From: MPNO01 sp965200535
GTDB taxonomy: Bacteria > Pseudomonadota > Alphaproteobacteria > MPNO01
Length of the DNA stretch: 64,000 nucleotides
Assembly (NCBI GenBank): GCA_965200535.1
Contig: CBDAUF010000001.1
Span: 186,001-250,000 of the forward strand
Direction: 5' to 3'
Shown here: one piece after another, positions 1 to 8,685 of the stretch
Layout: every line of letters starts with the position of its first letter
Numbering within the stretch: the stretch's first letter is position 1
Translations under genes and position numbers: made by a program
The notes under the pieces: generated by a model
What the model was told of the DNA's origin: nothing
Database searches by the model: none
Seen by the model: the letters and a program-made list of their open reading frames with translations, nothing else

Positions 1-82
1 CCGCAACGGCAGACTCCTGCGCCGCCGCGGGCGGGGCGGAGAGCGCGAGAACGGCGAGCCCCGCCGCAGCAAGCCTTGTCAT
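1..82 (-). CDS. Exported protein, N-terminus only (likely DUF2155 family)
   Basis: Only the first 27 codons are inside the window; the gene runs off the left edge. Reading from the ATG at 82, the protein begins MTRLAAAGLAVLALSAPPAA and continues AQESA, a typical short Sec signal peptide with a probable cleavage after an Ala-Ala-Ala stretch, so the product is exported to the periplasm. Its ATG overlaps the TGA of the methyltransferase upstream (ATGA), implying translational coupling. In many alphaproteobacteria a DUF2155 protein follows mlaD and NDUFA12, so that is the expected identity, but this is inferred from gene order and not from sequence beyond the signal. Confidence 0.55.
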   Translation of the reverse strand, partial: MTRLAAAGLAVLALSAPPAAAQESAVA

Positions 83-894
83 CGACCCGGCGGCGCCGGC
101 TTGACCGCGAGGAAACGGAGCCGGACATAGTCGGCGACCCAGCCCGTGCCCGGGCGATGGAGTCCGGGCCGGAGAGCGTCTCTCACCTCCGCGATCACCG
201 CCGGACGATCGCCGTCCGGCACCGCGCCGAGGAAAGGTCCGGCAAAAGTCTCGAGCCAGCCCGCGATGTCGCCGGGAAGCACGGTGGGCCGTTCGACCAG
301 CGACATCGCGCGTACGTCGAACCCGCGGGCGGCAAGCCGCGCGCGATACTCCGCCGGCGCCGGGAAATACCACGGAAAGCACGCTCCCGCGTCGATCCCG
401 CGGCGCCGGAGCGCATCTGAAAGCGCACCGGAGATTTTTGCCACGTTTCCGGCGCCGCCCATTTCGCCGGCGACGCGGCCGCCGGGGCGGAGCGCTCGCC
501 ACATTCCATCGATCACGGCGTCGGGGCGCGTCATCCAGTGCAGCGCTGCATTGGTCACGACCGCGTCGAACTCGCCATCGAACGGAAGTGCGTGGCCGTC
601 GCAGACCCGCGCATCGAGGCCGAGGGCGCGCGCCGCCGCGACCTGCTCCGGGCTCGCATCGACCCCGACGATGCGCCGGCAGCGCCGCCCGACGGCAGCC
701 GTCAGCACACCGTCGCCGCAGCCGAGGTCGAGGACGTCGTCGTCGGCCTGCGGGTCGAGCAGCGCGACCAACGGTTCCGCAAGGTCGGCCACGAAGCGGC
801 CGTGCTCGGCATAGCGGTCCGGATCCCAGAACTGCCCGGGCGCCGCGTCCACCACGCCCGCGGCAGGCTCATTTGCCGGCTTCGCCGCCCTCAT
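79..894 (-). CDS. Class I SAM-dependent methyltransferase
   Basis: The 271-residue protein carries the SAM-binding glycine motif VLDLGCGDG near residue 55, an acidic residue after strand 2 (VGVDAS), and a post-I region VVTNAALHW, as in trans-aconitate-methyltransferase-like and BioC-like enzymes. The substrate cannot be read from the sequence. It overlaps the 3' end of mlaD by 26 bases and its stop overlaps the start of the exported protein downstream, so it sits inside the NDUFA12-mlaD block and is probably co-transcribed. A methyltransferase between mlaD and the exported protein is not the order I would expect and may be a lineage-specific insertion. Family is secure; function is open. Confidence 0.85.
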   Translation of the reverse strand: MRAAKPANEPAAGVVDAAPGQFWDPDRYAEHGRFVADLAEPLVALLDPQADDDVLDLGCGDGVLTAAVGRRCRRIVGVDASPEQVAAARALGLDARVCDGHALPFDGEFDAVVTNAALHWMTRPDAVIDGMWRALRPGGRVAGEMGGAGNVAKISGALSDALRRRGIDAGACFPWYFPAPAEYRARLAARGFDVRAMSLVERPTVLPGDIAGWLETFAGPFLGAVPDGDRPAVIAEVRDALRPGLHRPGTGWVADYVRLRFLAVKPAPPGR

Positions 895-1336
895 CCCCGG
901 TCTGGCCGAAAATCAGTTGTCCGATAAGGGACGACAGGTCGACCGCGCCCTGGGTGAACTCGATCTCGCCGCCGTCGGCGATGGTCTCGTCGGCCCCGCC
1001 GGGCGTCAGCGACAGATAGTTGTCGCCGAGCAGCCCTTCGGAGGTGATCGCCGCGGAGCTGTCCGTGGGCAGCCTGATCTTCGAATCGATACTCATCCGG
1101 ACCACCGCCAAAAAGGTCTCGGGATCGATCCGCTGATCGACGACGGTGCCGATCTTGATGCCGCTCATGCGCACGTCGCTGCCCTGCCGGATACCGTCGA
1201 TGCGGTCGAACCGGGCGGTTACGGCATAGCCCTCGACCGTTTCCACCTGCGCGGTGTTGTAGGCGAAGAGGAAGAAAACGACCGCTACGCCGATCACCAG
1301 GGCGCCGACCAGCGTCTCCACCGGGCTCCTACGCAC
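869..1336 (-). CDS. mlaD: Outer membrane lipid asymmetry protein MlaD
   Basis: The 155-residue protein has one N-terminal membrane anchor (about residues 9-27) followed by a single MCE domain, including VRMSGIKIGTV and LLGDNYLSLTPGG, the usual MlaD core. MlaD forms the periplasmic hexameric ring of the Mla ABC system that moves phospholipids between outer and inner membranes. Length matches MlaD rather than the multi-MCE proteins PqiB or YebT. The partner permease and ATPase (mlaE, mlaF) are not in this window, so mlaD is uncoupled from them here, as is common in alphaproteobacteria where it follows the complex I accessory gene. It probably belongs to one operon with NDUFA12 (upstream) and the methyltransferase (downstream, overlapping). 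Confidence 0.92.
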   Translation of the reverse strand: MRRSPVETLVGALVIGVAVVFFLFAYNTAQVETVEGYAVTARFDRIDGIRQGSDVRMSGIKIGTVVDQRIDPETFLAVVRMSIDSKIRLPTDSSAAITSEGLLGDNYLSLTPGGADETIADGGEIEFTQGAVDLSSLIGQLIFGQTGDEGGEAGK

Positions 1337-1354
1337 GGGACCGGTCCTGACCGA

Positions 1355-1714
1355 TCAGGCGGGCGGGTTCCAGGGCTCGTACTCGCTGCGGGCGCGGGCG
1401 CGCTCTGCGCCCCCGAGAAGATGTCCCGGCGGGCGGTAGGCTTCGGGCGTCCCGGTCGCGTTGGGAAGGTGCGGCTTTTGCCAGGGCCGCTTCGGAGATC
1501 CTCCTTCGGGCGGCGCCTCGTCGGTCGTGCGGTGCAGCCAGGCATGCCATTCCGGCGGCACCCGTGAAGCCTCGGCCTCGCCGTTGTAGATGACCCAGCG
1601 CCGTTCGCACCGTCTGTCGGGGGCGGATTTCTCGCGATAGTAGCGATTGCCGGAAGCGTCCCGCCCGACCAGTTCGCCCTTCCACCAGGTGAATATGCGT
1701 ATGCCAATCGTCAT
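1355..1714 (-). CDS. NADH:ubiquinone oxidoreductase subunit NDUFA12
   Basis: Homologue of the mitochondrial complex I accessory subunit NDUFA12 (B17.2), found in bacteria mainly in alphaproteobacteria. The 119-residue protein begins MTIGIRIFTWWKGELVG and has the family hallmarks GRDASGNRYYR, ERRWVIYNGEAEAS and VPPEWHAWLH, with a proline-rich tail. The reading frame stays open upstream, but the ATG at 1714 starts the conserved domain and the upstream extension looks non-coding. mlaD starts 18 bases after its stop. Strong support for the taxonomic call. Confidence 0.93.
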   Translation of the reverse strand: MTIGIRIFTWWKGELVGRDASGNRYYREKSAPDRRCERRWVIYNGEAEASRVPPEWHAWLHRTTDEAPPEGGSPKRPWQKPHLPNATGTPEAYRPPGHLLGGAERARARSEYEPWNPPA

Positions 1715-1898
1715 CTTGTCTCTCGGCGGCCGGCGACCCGGACAGCGGCAGGGAGCGGCGACTATCGCACTTGTCCCGACGACCGTCCAGCACGGCGGTA
1801 CCGCGGGGCGGCGGCGCGGCCGGACGAACCGGTCCGCTTGTGCCCGATGCGGGCGCAACCCACAATAGACACTCGACCGATCAGTTCCAGAGGCCACC

Positions 1899-3071
1899 AT
1901 GCCCGACGGCGGCGAGCCGGTAAAGATCAAGGTTGTCAACGACATAACGGAGATCGAACCGGCCGTCTGGGACGCCTGTGCGGGCCCGGACAATCCCTTC
2001 GTCTCGCACGCCTTCCTGCGCATCCTCGAAGAAAGCGGTTCGGTTTCCGGCCGCACCGGATGGCTGCCGCAGCATCTCGCGGTGGAAGACGACGACGGCC
2101 GGCTCATCGGCGCGGTGCCGTGCTACTTGAAGAGCCATTCGTACGGCGAGTATGTCTTCGACTGGGGCTGGGCGGATGCGTTCGAACGCGCCGGCGGCCA
2201 GTACTATCCGAAGCTCCAGATTTCCGTTCCTTTCACCCCGGTGGCGGGGCCGCGCCTGCTCGTCCGGCCGGGCGCGGCGGAGCGGGAAACCCGGCTGACG
2301 CTGGCGGCGGGCTTGATGGAACTCGCCAAGGGTCACGAGGTCTCATCCTTCCACATCACCTTCTGCACCGAGGATGAGTGGTCTCTTCTAGGCGAGGCGG
2401 GCCTGCTGCAGCGGATGGGCCAGCAGTTCCACTGGCACAACCGGGGCTACGAGACCTTCGACGATTTCCTTGCCAGCCTGTCGTCGCGCAAGCGCAAGTC
2501 CATCCGCAAGGAACGGCGCGAGGCGAACGGCGGCGGTATCGAGATCAGGACGCTGACCGGCGACGCCCTGGAACAGTGCCACATGGACGCGTTCCACGAG
2601 TTTTACCTCAACACGATCGACAGGAAGTGGTCGAACGCCTACCTCTCCCGCGAGTTCTTCCGCCTGCTGCGTACCGGCCTCTCCGACAGGGTGGTCCTGA
2701 TGGCCGCGTTCAAGGCCGGGCGCATGGTGGGCGGAGCGCTCAACCTGCGCGGCGCCGATACGCTCTACGGCCGCAACTGGGGCGCCGAACGCCGCTACCG
2801 CATGCTCTATTTCGAGGCCTGCTTCTACCGCGCCATCGACTACGCCATCGCCCACGGGCTCGCCCGCGTCGAGGCCGGCGCGCAGGGGCCGCACAAGATC
2901 CAGCGCGGTTACCTGCCGAGTCCGACCTACAGCGTACACTGGATCCGCGAGCCGCGTTTCCGCGAGGCAGTGGCGAATTTCGTCACCCGGGAGCGGGGGC
3001 TGATCCAGCACGAGATGCGCGAACAGACCGTCGCCGGCCCCTACCGGAGGACCGACAACGACCCTGCCTGA
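1899..3071 (+). CDS. GNAT/FemAB-like N-acyltransferase (peptidogalycan family)
   Basis: The 390-residue protein resembles the FemAB-related GNAT proteins annotated as peptidogalycan biosynthesis proteins. Typical features are WDACAGPDNPFVSHAFL at the N-terminus, the GAVPCYLKSHSYGEYVFDW segment, a basic stretch SSRKRKSIRKERR in the middle, and the late motif NWGAERRYRMLYFEACFYRAIDYA. The predicted role is acyl or aminoacyl transfer to an unknown acceptor in the cytoplasm. It is divergently transcribed from NDUFA12 across about 180 bases, and ends 3 bases before the stop of the convergent DUF1989 gene. Family call is good; substrate unknown. Confidence 0.8.
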   Translation: MPDGGEPVKIKVVNDITEIEPAVWDACAGPDNPFVSHAFLRILEESGSVSGRTGWLPQHLAVEDDDGRLIGAVPCYLKSHSYGEYVFDWGWADAFERAGGQYYPKLQISVPFTPVAGPRLLVRPGAAERETRLTLAAGLMELAKGHEVSSFHITFCTEDEWSLLGEAGLLQRMGQQFHWHNRGYETFDDFLASLSSRKRKSIRKERREANGGGIEIRTLTGDALEQCHMDAFHEFYLNTIDRKWSNAYLSREFFRLLRTGLSDRVVLMAAFKAGRMVGGALNLRGADTLYGRNWGAERRYRMLYFEACFYRAIDYAIAHGLARVEAGAQGPHKIQRGYLPSPTYSVHWIREPRFREAVANFVTRERGLIQHEMREQTVAGPYRRTDNDPA

Positions 3072-3074
3072 AGG

Positions 3075-3710
3075 TCAGCCGCGGACTTCCGCCCTCACCG
3101 GGGTGCAGTTGTAGGCGTTGCAGGGCGCGAGCACGTCCATCGGGCAGTTCGAGAGGCCGACCAGAAGCGGCATCTTCGATTCGAACTCGATATAGTCGCC
3201 GGGCTTCGAGACCGGATAGTCGATGATCCACCGTCGCTGCGTGCAGTCGTGGTGGTAGTTCATGAACAGATCCATGGTGTCCGGTATGTCCTCGTAACCG
3301 ATACCGTAGGGCTCCATCACGCCCGCGATGATCTCGTGACACCCGTCCCTCGGGCCGACTCCGTGGCTCTCGTAGAGGTATCGGTTGCACATCCTGTTAT
3401 GCACGTCGTGAACGCCCTTGGGCTCCGGCGTATCGGCGGTGATGATCATCATCGGGCGACAGGAGGTTGACATCAGCGTGTCGCCGACGCTCAGCGTGTC
3501 GCGCGGTACGTATTCCGCCCCGGGCGCGGGTATGTAGCGGGTCCGCGAATACGAGGTGGAAAGCTTTTCGCGCGGGTTGTCCCTGTTGAACAACGCCATG
3601 TCCACGACTTGCTGTCCTTCCAGGTCGACCACGCGAAGGCGTTGCCCGGCCTCGAGTTCCAGCGCGAGCCCGGTCTTGGGCGGTATCACTCTTTCAAGGA
3701 TCGTTTCCAT
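3075..3710 (-). CDS. DUF1989 urea carboxylase-associated family protein
   Basis: The 211-residue protein belongs to DUF1989, whose members accompany urea carboxylase or urea amidolyase and are often called urea carboxylase-associated proteins. Visible hallmarks are LRVVDLEGQQVVDMALFN near the N-terminus, a Cys/His-rich centre (HNRMCNRYLYE, DGCHEII) and the C-terminal LLVGLSNCPMDVLAPCNAYN. The biochemical role is unknown. It lies about 90 bases downstream of the UGSC selenoprotein-like gene on the same strand and may share its transcript. A second DUF1989 gene at 10185-10829 bounds the other end of this catabolic block. No urea carboxylase is present in the window. Confidence 0.88.
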   Translation of the reverse strand: METILERVIPPKTGLALELEAGQRLRVVDLEGQQVVDMALFNRDNPREKLSTSYSRTRYIPAPGAEYVPRDTLSVGDTLMSTSCRPMMIITADTPEPKGVHDVHNRMCNRYLYESHGVGPRDGCHEIIAGVMEPYGIGYEDIPDTMDLFMNYHHDCTQRRWIIDYPVSKPGDYIEFESKMPLLVGLSNCPMDVLAPCNAYNCTPVRAEVRG

Positions 3711-3802
3711 CGTACCGGTTCCCTGGCAATTGGCATCTGATCCGACGGCGGCATCGGTTGCGGCCGGCCTTCAGTTCCCGGGCTCGCCGCCCGTCTCGGG
3801 CC

Positions 3803-5437
3803 TCACCGCCAGGCGTCCACCGAAACGGTGCCGCCTTCGCTGTAACGGCCCGCGATCATCTTCCACGCGCCTTGCGTCTCGCCGCCGGCAACCACGATAT
3901 TGATATCGGAGGGCTCGAAAATCCGAATGATTTCGTCGGGCGCAGCCTTCAGCCGGGTCGCAAACGGTTCGACGCCGGCGACCGCCAGCGGGTGGACGAG
4001 GGTCCGGACCCACTGGTTGTCCCAATATTCGCGCGCCGGCAGCAGGGCGTTGCCGCTGAGCCATTCGATCATCTTCTCCTTGGTGTCGAAACCGAGTTCG
4101 AAGAGGCCGCGGGCGCAGATCGGGTCCATGACGAAAAGCGGCGGGAAATGGTGCTCGCAACCGGCAAGCGAGCGGCGGAAATTTTCCTGCCAAGTGGTGC
4201 GCGGACCGTATCCGGCGTGGGTGTACCAGCCGCCGAAGAAGACGCTCGCCGTGCTCTCGTCCGGCGCGCAGCCCCGCTGGACGTGGAACGGCTGCCACGG
4301 GCTGCGCTCCTCCGCCTCGGCGAAGGTCGAGGAATAGTTGTACCAGTTGCCGACCGAGCCCATGTAGGTATCGCCGGGAACGGAACCGCCCTGCAGATTG
4401 ATCGAGGCGAGGTTGTAGGCCCGCCCGATCGTTGCGTTTGCATGGTTGTAGGGGCCCATCGCGCCGATTCCGTCGTTCATGCCGATTTCCTTGCGGATCG
4501 GCCCGTTGACCACCGAGATCACGGCGAACGAGTTGGTGCTGGACGAACGCGCGGTCTGCCCGCTCGCCGCCAAAGCGAGGATGACCGGCAGGTATTCGGG
4601 CCGGGCGCCGGCCATGACGGCGTTGACGGCGACCTTCTCGACAGTGAATTGCCAGGCTTCGCGGTAGGCTGTCGGCCGCAGCGTGCCGACGATCTCGTCC
4701 GGCGGACGGCTGGTGCCGCGCAGCATCGCTTCCACCCGCTCCTCGGTCGGCAGCACGATGGGCAGGTGTTCGGTCCAGAGATTGTCCTCGAACAGGGCGT
4801 GCAGATTGTCTTCGCTGTCGGGTTCCAGGAGGCGCGGCGTCGTGCGCTCGAACGAGAGGCCGCTGCGGTCGGCATCGTCGAGCGGGCGGGTCAGCCCGTC
4901 GACGATCTCGTGCAGGAAGGGGCGCCCGGTAACCGCGTCCGCCCCCTCGATATAGGTGCGGAGCTGCGCCGCCGTGCGGTCGACCACCGGCTGCGGGACG
5001 AACGCCTGGCGCGCCGTCGGCATGCCCTGGGCAAGGGCCGCCGATCTGGCCAGTTGGCCGAACACCTCTGTGTGAACCGCGACCGAGGGAACGCCCGCGC
5101 GTTCGAGATCGAGTGCGAGCCCGACGACCGTCGGGCTGCAGGTGCTTCACAGACCGACGCCGAGGATTGCCCCGTCGCCGTCGTTTTCTATGCGCTTGCG
5201 CATGTCGGGATCGTCGACCCAGCTTTCGCGCGGCTTGATGATCCGGGCCCGGACCGACGGCAGGTTGTCGCCGAACCAGTCCAGCAGTTCGCCCATGAAG
5301 GTGTCGGAGTTGTCGAAGAGGCAGTCGACCAGATAGATCACCTTGCCATCGAGGCTTCGGAGCCGCGGAGCAAGCCGCTCGCCGGTGACTTTCGGCGGCG
5401 TTCCACGAGGGTCGTGAACCTGCAAGCGTTCGCTCAT
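3803..5437 (-). CDS. UGSC-family protein, predicted selenoprotein with in-frame TGA read as Sec97
   Basis: Two open segments in the same frame, 5435-5437 down to 5150 and 5146 down to 3803, are separated by a single TGA at 5147-5149. The first segment (96 residues, from MSERLQVHD) has the UGSC-family N-domain: LAPRLRSLDGKVIYLVD, then DGAILGVGL just before the TGA. The codons after it read S-T-C-SPTVVGLALDLERAGVPS, so the TGA falls exactly where the family has selenocysteine in U-G-S-C; here the motif is U-S-T-C (Sec97, Cys100). The remaining 444 residues are a long C-terminal domain of unknown function. A perfect 8-bp hairpin with a GGTC loop begins 10 bases after the TGA. The start ATG has a strong GGGAGGA site. 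Total 544 residues. The redox role is inferred from the UxxC motif. The alternative is a nonsense-mutated pseudogene. Confidence 0.78.
5118..5137 (-). promoter_or_regulatory. Candidate bacterial SECIS hairpin
   Basis: Directly downstream of the in-frame TGA (5147-5149), the coding strand forms a perfect 8-bp stem, AGCCCGAC pairing with GTCGGGCT, capped by a GGTC tetraloop. The loop starts 17 bases after the TGA. Bacterial SECIS elements lie within the coding region just after the UGA and carry a G in the first loop positions; the E. coli fdhF element has a GGUCU loop. Position, size and loop therefore fit SelB-directed selenocysteine insertion. Confidence 0.65.
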
Positions 5438-5605
5438 CGCCGGTCCTCCCGGTTGCCGCCTTGCGGACCGCGCCCCGCGGCAGGAATCGCTTTCGTCCGC
5501 CCGCCCGCCGCCGCGGTCCGGCCGCACGACGGGCGAGTCTATGGACGCCAGGCTCGTGCTACAAGAAGCCGGATGCACCGTCGGCAACAGGAGGACAGAC
5601 CGGAC

Positions 5606-6652
5606 GTGTTCACCGACCGTATCGAAGAGCGCTGGATTGCCGCGTTCGACGCCGTCTTCGGCCTGTGCAAGGTCGAAACGGGGGAGGAGGTTGCGATCCT
5701 CTCGGAAACCCAGTCGCGGCGGCTCAATGTCGAGCTCGCCGAACTCGCCCTACTGCGGCGCGGTGCGCGGCCGTTCCACATCACCGTTGTCTCCCCGCCG
5801 CAGACCGCCCCGGTCCCGGTGCGTTCGACCGGCGCCTCGCCCGCCCTGCAGGGGCTCGGCCCGGCGGTCAAGGCGCTGGCGGCAAGCGCGCTGGTCGTCG
5901 ACCTCACGGTCGAAGGCATGCTGCACGCGCCCGAACTGCCCGACATCATCGCCGACGGCGCCCGACTCCTCATGGTCAGCAACGAGCATCCCGATGCGCT
6001 CGAGCGGCTGGTGCCCGACCCGGCCCTCACCGCGCGCGTCAAGGCGGCAGTCAAGCGAATCCGCGGGGCGAAGGAGATGCGGGTGACCTCCGATGCCGGC
6101 TCCGACCTCGCGATTGCGCTGGAGGGAGCGGCCAGCGCCGGCGTCTGGGGTTATTGCGACCGACCGAAGACCGTCGCCCATTGGCCGGGCGGCATCGTCG
6201 TCGCCTTCCCGCCCGCTGGCTCGGTCAACGGCCGGCTGGTGCTCGACCGGGGCGACGTCAACCTCACCTTCAAACGTTATCTCGAGACGCCGGTCGCCCT
6301 CACGATCGAGGACGACTACGTCACCGGCATCAAGGGCGAGGGAACCGACGCCGAACTGTTCCGGCGCTACTGGGAGGCCTGGGGCGACCGCGAGGCCTAC
6401 GCCACCTCGCATGTCGGCTGGGGGCTGAACGAGGCAGCGCGCTACGAGGCGCTGAGCATGTACGACCAGCGTGACTTCAACGGCATCGAACTGCGCGCCT
6501 TCGCCGGCAATTTCCTCTATTCGACCGGCGCCAACGAATTCGCCAACCGTCACACCCTCGGGCATTTCGACCTGCCGATGCGCAACTGCACGATCGGCCT
6601 CGACGGAACGAACGTGGTCGAGAACGGCCGCCTGATCGACGCCGGCTCATGA
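5606..6652 (+). CDS. NicX-like (M29-type fold) ring-opening dioxygenase
   Basis: The 348-residue protein resembles 2,5-dihydroxypyridine 5,6-dioxygenase (NicX), whose fold is shared with M29 aminopeptidases. Residues that would bind iron are present: H269 in SHVGWGLN, then H320 and D322 in LGHFDLP, nearly the same positions and spacing as the NicX ligands. The start is taken as GTG at 5606, preceded by AGGAGGA at good spacing; an in-frame ATG at 5573 would add 11 residues with no clear site. The alpha/beta hydrolase gene begins inside its stop (ATGA). NicX enzymes open a pyridine ring and an alpha/beta hydrolase then removes the formyl group, so this pair may act in N-heterocycle breakdown. 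An aminopeptidase role is the alternative. Confidence 0.7.
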   Translation: MFTDRIEERWIAAFDAVFGLCKVETGEEVAILSETQSRRLNVELAELALLRRGARPFHITVVSPPQTAPVPVRSTGASPALQGLGPAVKALAASALVVDLTVEGMLHAPELPDIIADGARLLMVSNEHPDALERLVPDPALTARVKAAVKRIRGAKEMRVTSDAGSDLAIALEGAASAGVWGYCDRPKTVAHWPGGIVVAFPPAGSVNGRLVLDRGDVNLTFKRYLETPVALTIEDDYVTGIKGEGTDAELFRRYWEAWGDREAYATSHVGWGLNEAARYEALSMYDQRDFNGIELRAFAGNFLYSTGANEFANRHTLGHFDLPMRNCTIGLDGTNVVENGRLIDAGS

Positions 6653-7425
6653 GCTTTCCGGTCCATCATGTCGAGGCGGGCAGCGGCGAGGCGGTGGTCT
6701 TCCTGCACGGTGTGGGCGGCGATTCGGCAACCTGGGAGCCGCAGTTCGAGGCGTTCGCGGGCGAGTTCCGCACCATCGCCTGGGATATGCCGGGCTACGG
6801 CAATTCGCCCGCCCTCGACCGGATGACCTTTCCCGCGCTCGCCGGGGCGCTGCTCGGGCTCGTCGACCGGCTCGGCCTCGACAGCGTCCATCTGGTCGGC
6901 CATTCGATGGGCGGCATGGTGGCGCAGGAATTCGCCGCGATCCGGCCGGAACGCGTCCGCACACTGGTGCTGTCGGCGACCAGCCCCGCCTTCGGCCGCC
7001 CGGACGGAGACTTCCAGAAACGGTTTGTCGAAGCGCGGATTGCACCCCTCGACAACGGGCTGACGATGGCCGACCTCGCCGACGAAATGGTCGCCACGAT
7101 GCTCGGCCCCTCGGCCGACGCAGCGGGTGCGGCGCTCGCCCGCCGGTCGATGGCGGCGGTGCCGGAGGATACCTATCGCGCGGCGGTCGCCTGCCTCGTC
7201 ACCTTCGACCGGCGCAGCGCGCTGGCCGGATACACGATGCCGGCGCTGGTCCTCGCGGGCGAGACGGACACCAATGCGCCGGCGCAGATGATGGAGAAGA
7301 TGGCAGGCAGGATCCCGGGTGCAGAGTTCGTCTGCATGCCGGGGACCGGCCATTTGGGCAACCTGGAAAACCCGGCGGCGTTCAACCGCGCGGTCGGCGC
7401 ATTCCTGCGCAGATGGAGGGCGTGA
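6649..7425 (+). CDS. Alpha/beta hydrolase
   Basis: The 258-residue protein is an alpha/beta hydrolase: oxyanion segment FLHGVGGDSATW, nucleophile elbow GHSMGG with Ser86, acid region LAGETDTNAP, and catalytic His in GTGHLGNLENP. Size and order match 3-oxoadipate-enol-lactone hydrolase and N-formylmaleamate deformylase (NicD) types. Its ATG overlaps the TGA of the NicX-like gene, so the two are translationally coupled, and the acyl-CoA dehydrogenase gene follows after 3 bases. The context suggests hydrolysis of the ring-opened product from the dioxygenase, but the substrate cannot be read directly. Confidence 0.85.
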   Translation: MSFPVHHVEAGSGEAVVFLHGVGGDSATWEPQFEAFAGEFRTIAWDMPGYGNSPALDRMTFPALAGALLGLVDRLGLDSVHLVGHSMGGMVAQEFAAIRPERVRTLVLSATSPAFGRPDGDFQKRFVEARIAPLDNGLTMADLADEMVATMLGPSADAAGAALARRSMAAVPEDTYRAAVACLVTFDRRSALAGYTMPALVLAGETDTNAPAQMMEKMAGRIPGAEFVCMPGTGHLGNLENPAAFNRAVGAFLRRWRA

Positions 7426-7428
7426 GAG

Positions 7429-8685
7429 ATGGCCTTTGACGACCGGACCGGCGATGCGCCGATGTTCGATCCGGACTATTACGGCCTGACCGGCGACCAG
7501 GCGGCCCTCTGCGCGGAGGCGCGGCGCCTCGGCGAGGACAGGTTCGCCGCCCGGGCCGGGGAATGGGACCGCGACGCGGTGTTCCCGATGGCCAATTACC
7601 GGGACCTCCACGACTCGGGCCTGCTCGCGGTGTGCGTGCCGAAGGAGCACGGCGGCCACGGCGCCGACCTCAAGACCTATTCGCTGATGGCGGCCGAGAT
7701 CGGGCGCTACTGCGGGACCACCGCGCTCACCTTCAACATGCATGTGAGTTCGTGCCTCTGGACCGGCGCGCTCGCCGACGACCTGCCGATGAGCGAGGCC
7801 GAGCGGCGCGAACACAACCGCCGGCGGGCGCTGCACTACGCCCGCATCGTCGAGCAGGGCGCGATTTACGCCCAGCCGTTCTCCGAGGGCGGCGCGGCGG
7901 CGGCGGGGTTTCGCCCGTTCGGCACGCTGGCCGAGCGGGTCGATGACGGCTGGATCATCAACGGCAAGAAGATCTTCGCCTCGCTCGCCGGTTCGGCCGA
8001 CTATTACGGCGTACTGTGCACCGAGAAAAAGGAGAACCTGAGCCGTCGGGACACGATGTACTTCGCCGTTCCCGCCGATGCCGAGGGGGTGAGCGTGGTC
8101 GGCGACTGGGATCCTCTCGGCATGCGGGGAACGGTCTCGCGCAACCTCCTGTTCGAGAACGTCTTTGTGCCGGACGATGCGGCGTTGATGCCCAAGGGTG
8201 TGTATTTCGAGGCGGCGACGCGTTGGCCGCACATGTTCACCACCCTGACCCCGAGTTACATCGGGATCGCCCAGGCGGCCTACGATTTCACCGTGCGTTA
8301 TCTGCGGGGCGAGGTTCCGGGGACGCCGCCGGTCAAGCGGCGCATGTACCCGACGAAGCAGTACGCGGTCGCCGAAATGCGCATCGCGCTCGAACAGGCG
8401 AAGGCGCTCTGGTTCCAGATGCTCGGCGAAGCGCGCCCCAACCCGTCCAAGGACGCGGTGCTGCGCGCCTATTGCACCCAGTACACGGCGATGGAGACCT
8501 CCAATGACCTGTGCCAGAAGGCGATCCGTACCTGCGGCGGACAGTCCATGCTGAAGAGCCTGCCGCTGGAGCGCCTTTACCGGGACAGCCGTTGCGGCTC
8601 CCTGATGCTGCCGTGGACGGCGGAACTCTGCATCGACAAGCTCGGCCGCGAGGCGCTCTACGAGCGCGGCGAGGACGACGAATGA
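7429..8685 (+). CDS. Acyl-CoA dehydrogenase family protein
   Basis: A 418-residue flavoprotein of the acyl-CoA dehydrogenase family: FAD/substrate segment YAQPFSEGGAAAAGFRPFGT, GWIINGKKIFASLAGSADYYGV, and the C-terminal helical domain ending PWTAELCIDKLG. It would oxidise an acyl-CoA and pass electrons to ETF. It lies 3 bases after the hydrolase and its stop overlaps the ATG of the CoA ligase (ATGA), so the four genes 5606-10175 form one compact operon. The QTCGGQ-like RTCGGQSMLKSLPLERLYRD motif near the C-terminus is standard for the family. Exact substrate unknown. Confidence 0.88.
   Translation: MAFDDRTGDAPMFDPDYYGLTGDQAALCAEARRLGEDRFAARAGEWDRDAVFPMANYRDLHDSGLLAVCVPKEHGGHGADLKTYSLMAAEIGRYCGTTALTFNMHVSSCLWTGALADDLPMSEAERREHNRRRALHYARIVEQGAIYAQPFSEGGAAAAGFRPFGTLAERVDDGWIINGKKIFASLAGSADYYGVLCTEKKENLSRRDTMYFAVPADAEGVSVVGDWDPLGMRGTVSRNLLFENVFVPDDAALMPKGVYFEAATRWPHMFTTLTPSYIGIAQAAYDFTVRYLRGEVPGTPPVKRRMYPTKQYAVAEMRIALEQAKALWFQMLGEARPNPSKDAVLRAYCTQYTAMETSNDLCQKAIRTCGGQSMLKSLPLERLYRDSRCGSLMLPWTAELCIDKLGREALYERGEDDE

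Noticed and set aside
3803..5437. UGSC gene as a simple nonsense pseudogene
   Set aside because: TGA sits exactly at the Sec site, a SECIS-like hairpin follows and no other disruption is seen. It remains the main alternative until sel genes are checked.
3758..6652. A 964-codon plus-strand open frame that spans the UGSC gene region
   Set aside because: It reads antisense through the selenoprotein-like gene and only its last 348 codons have family motifs. High-GC antisense frames stay open by codon bias.
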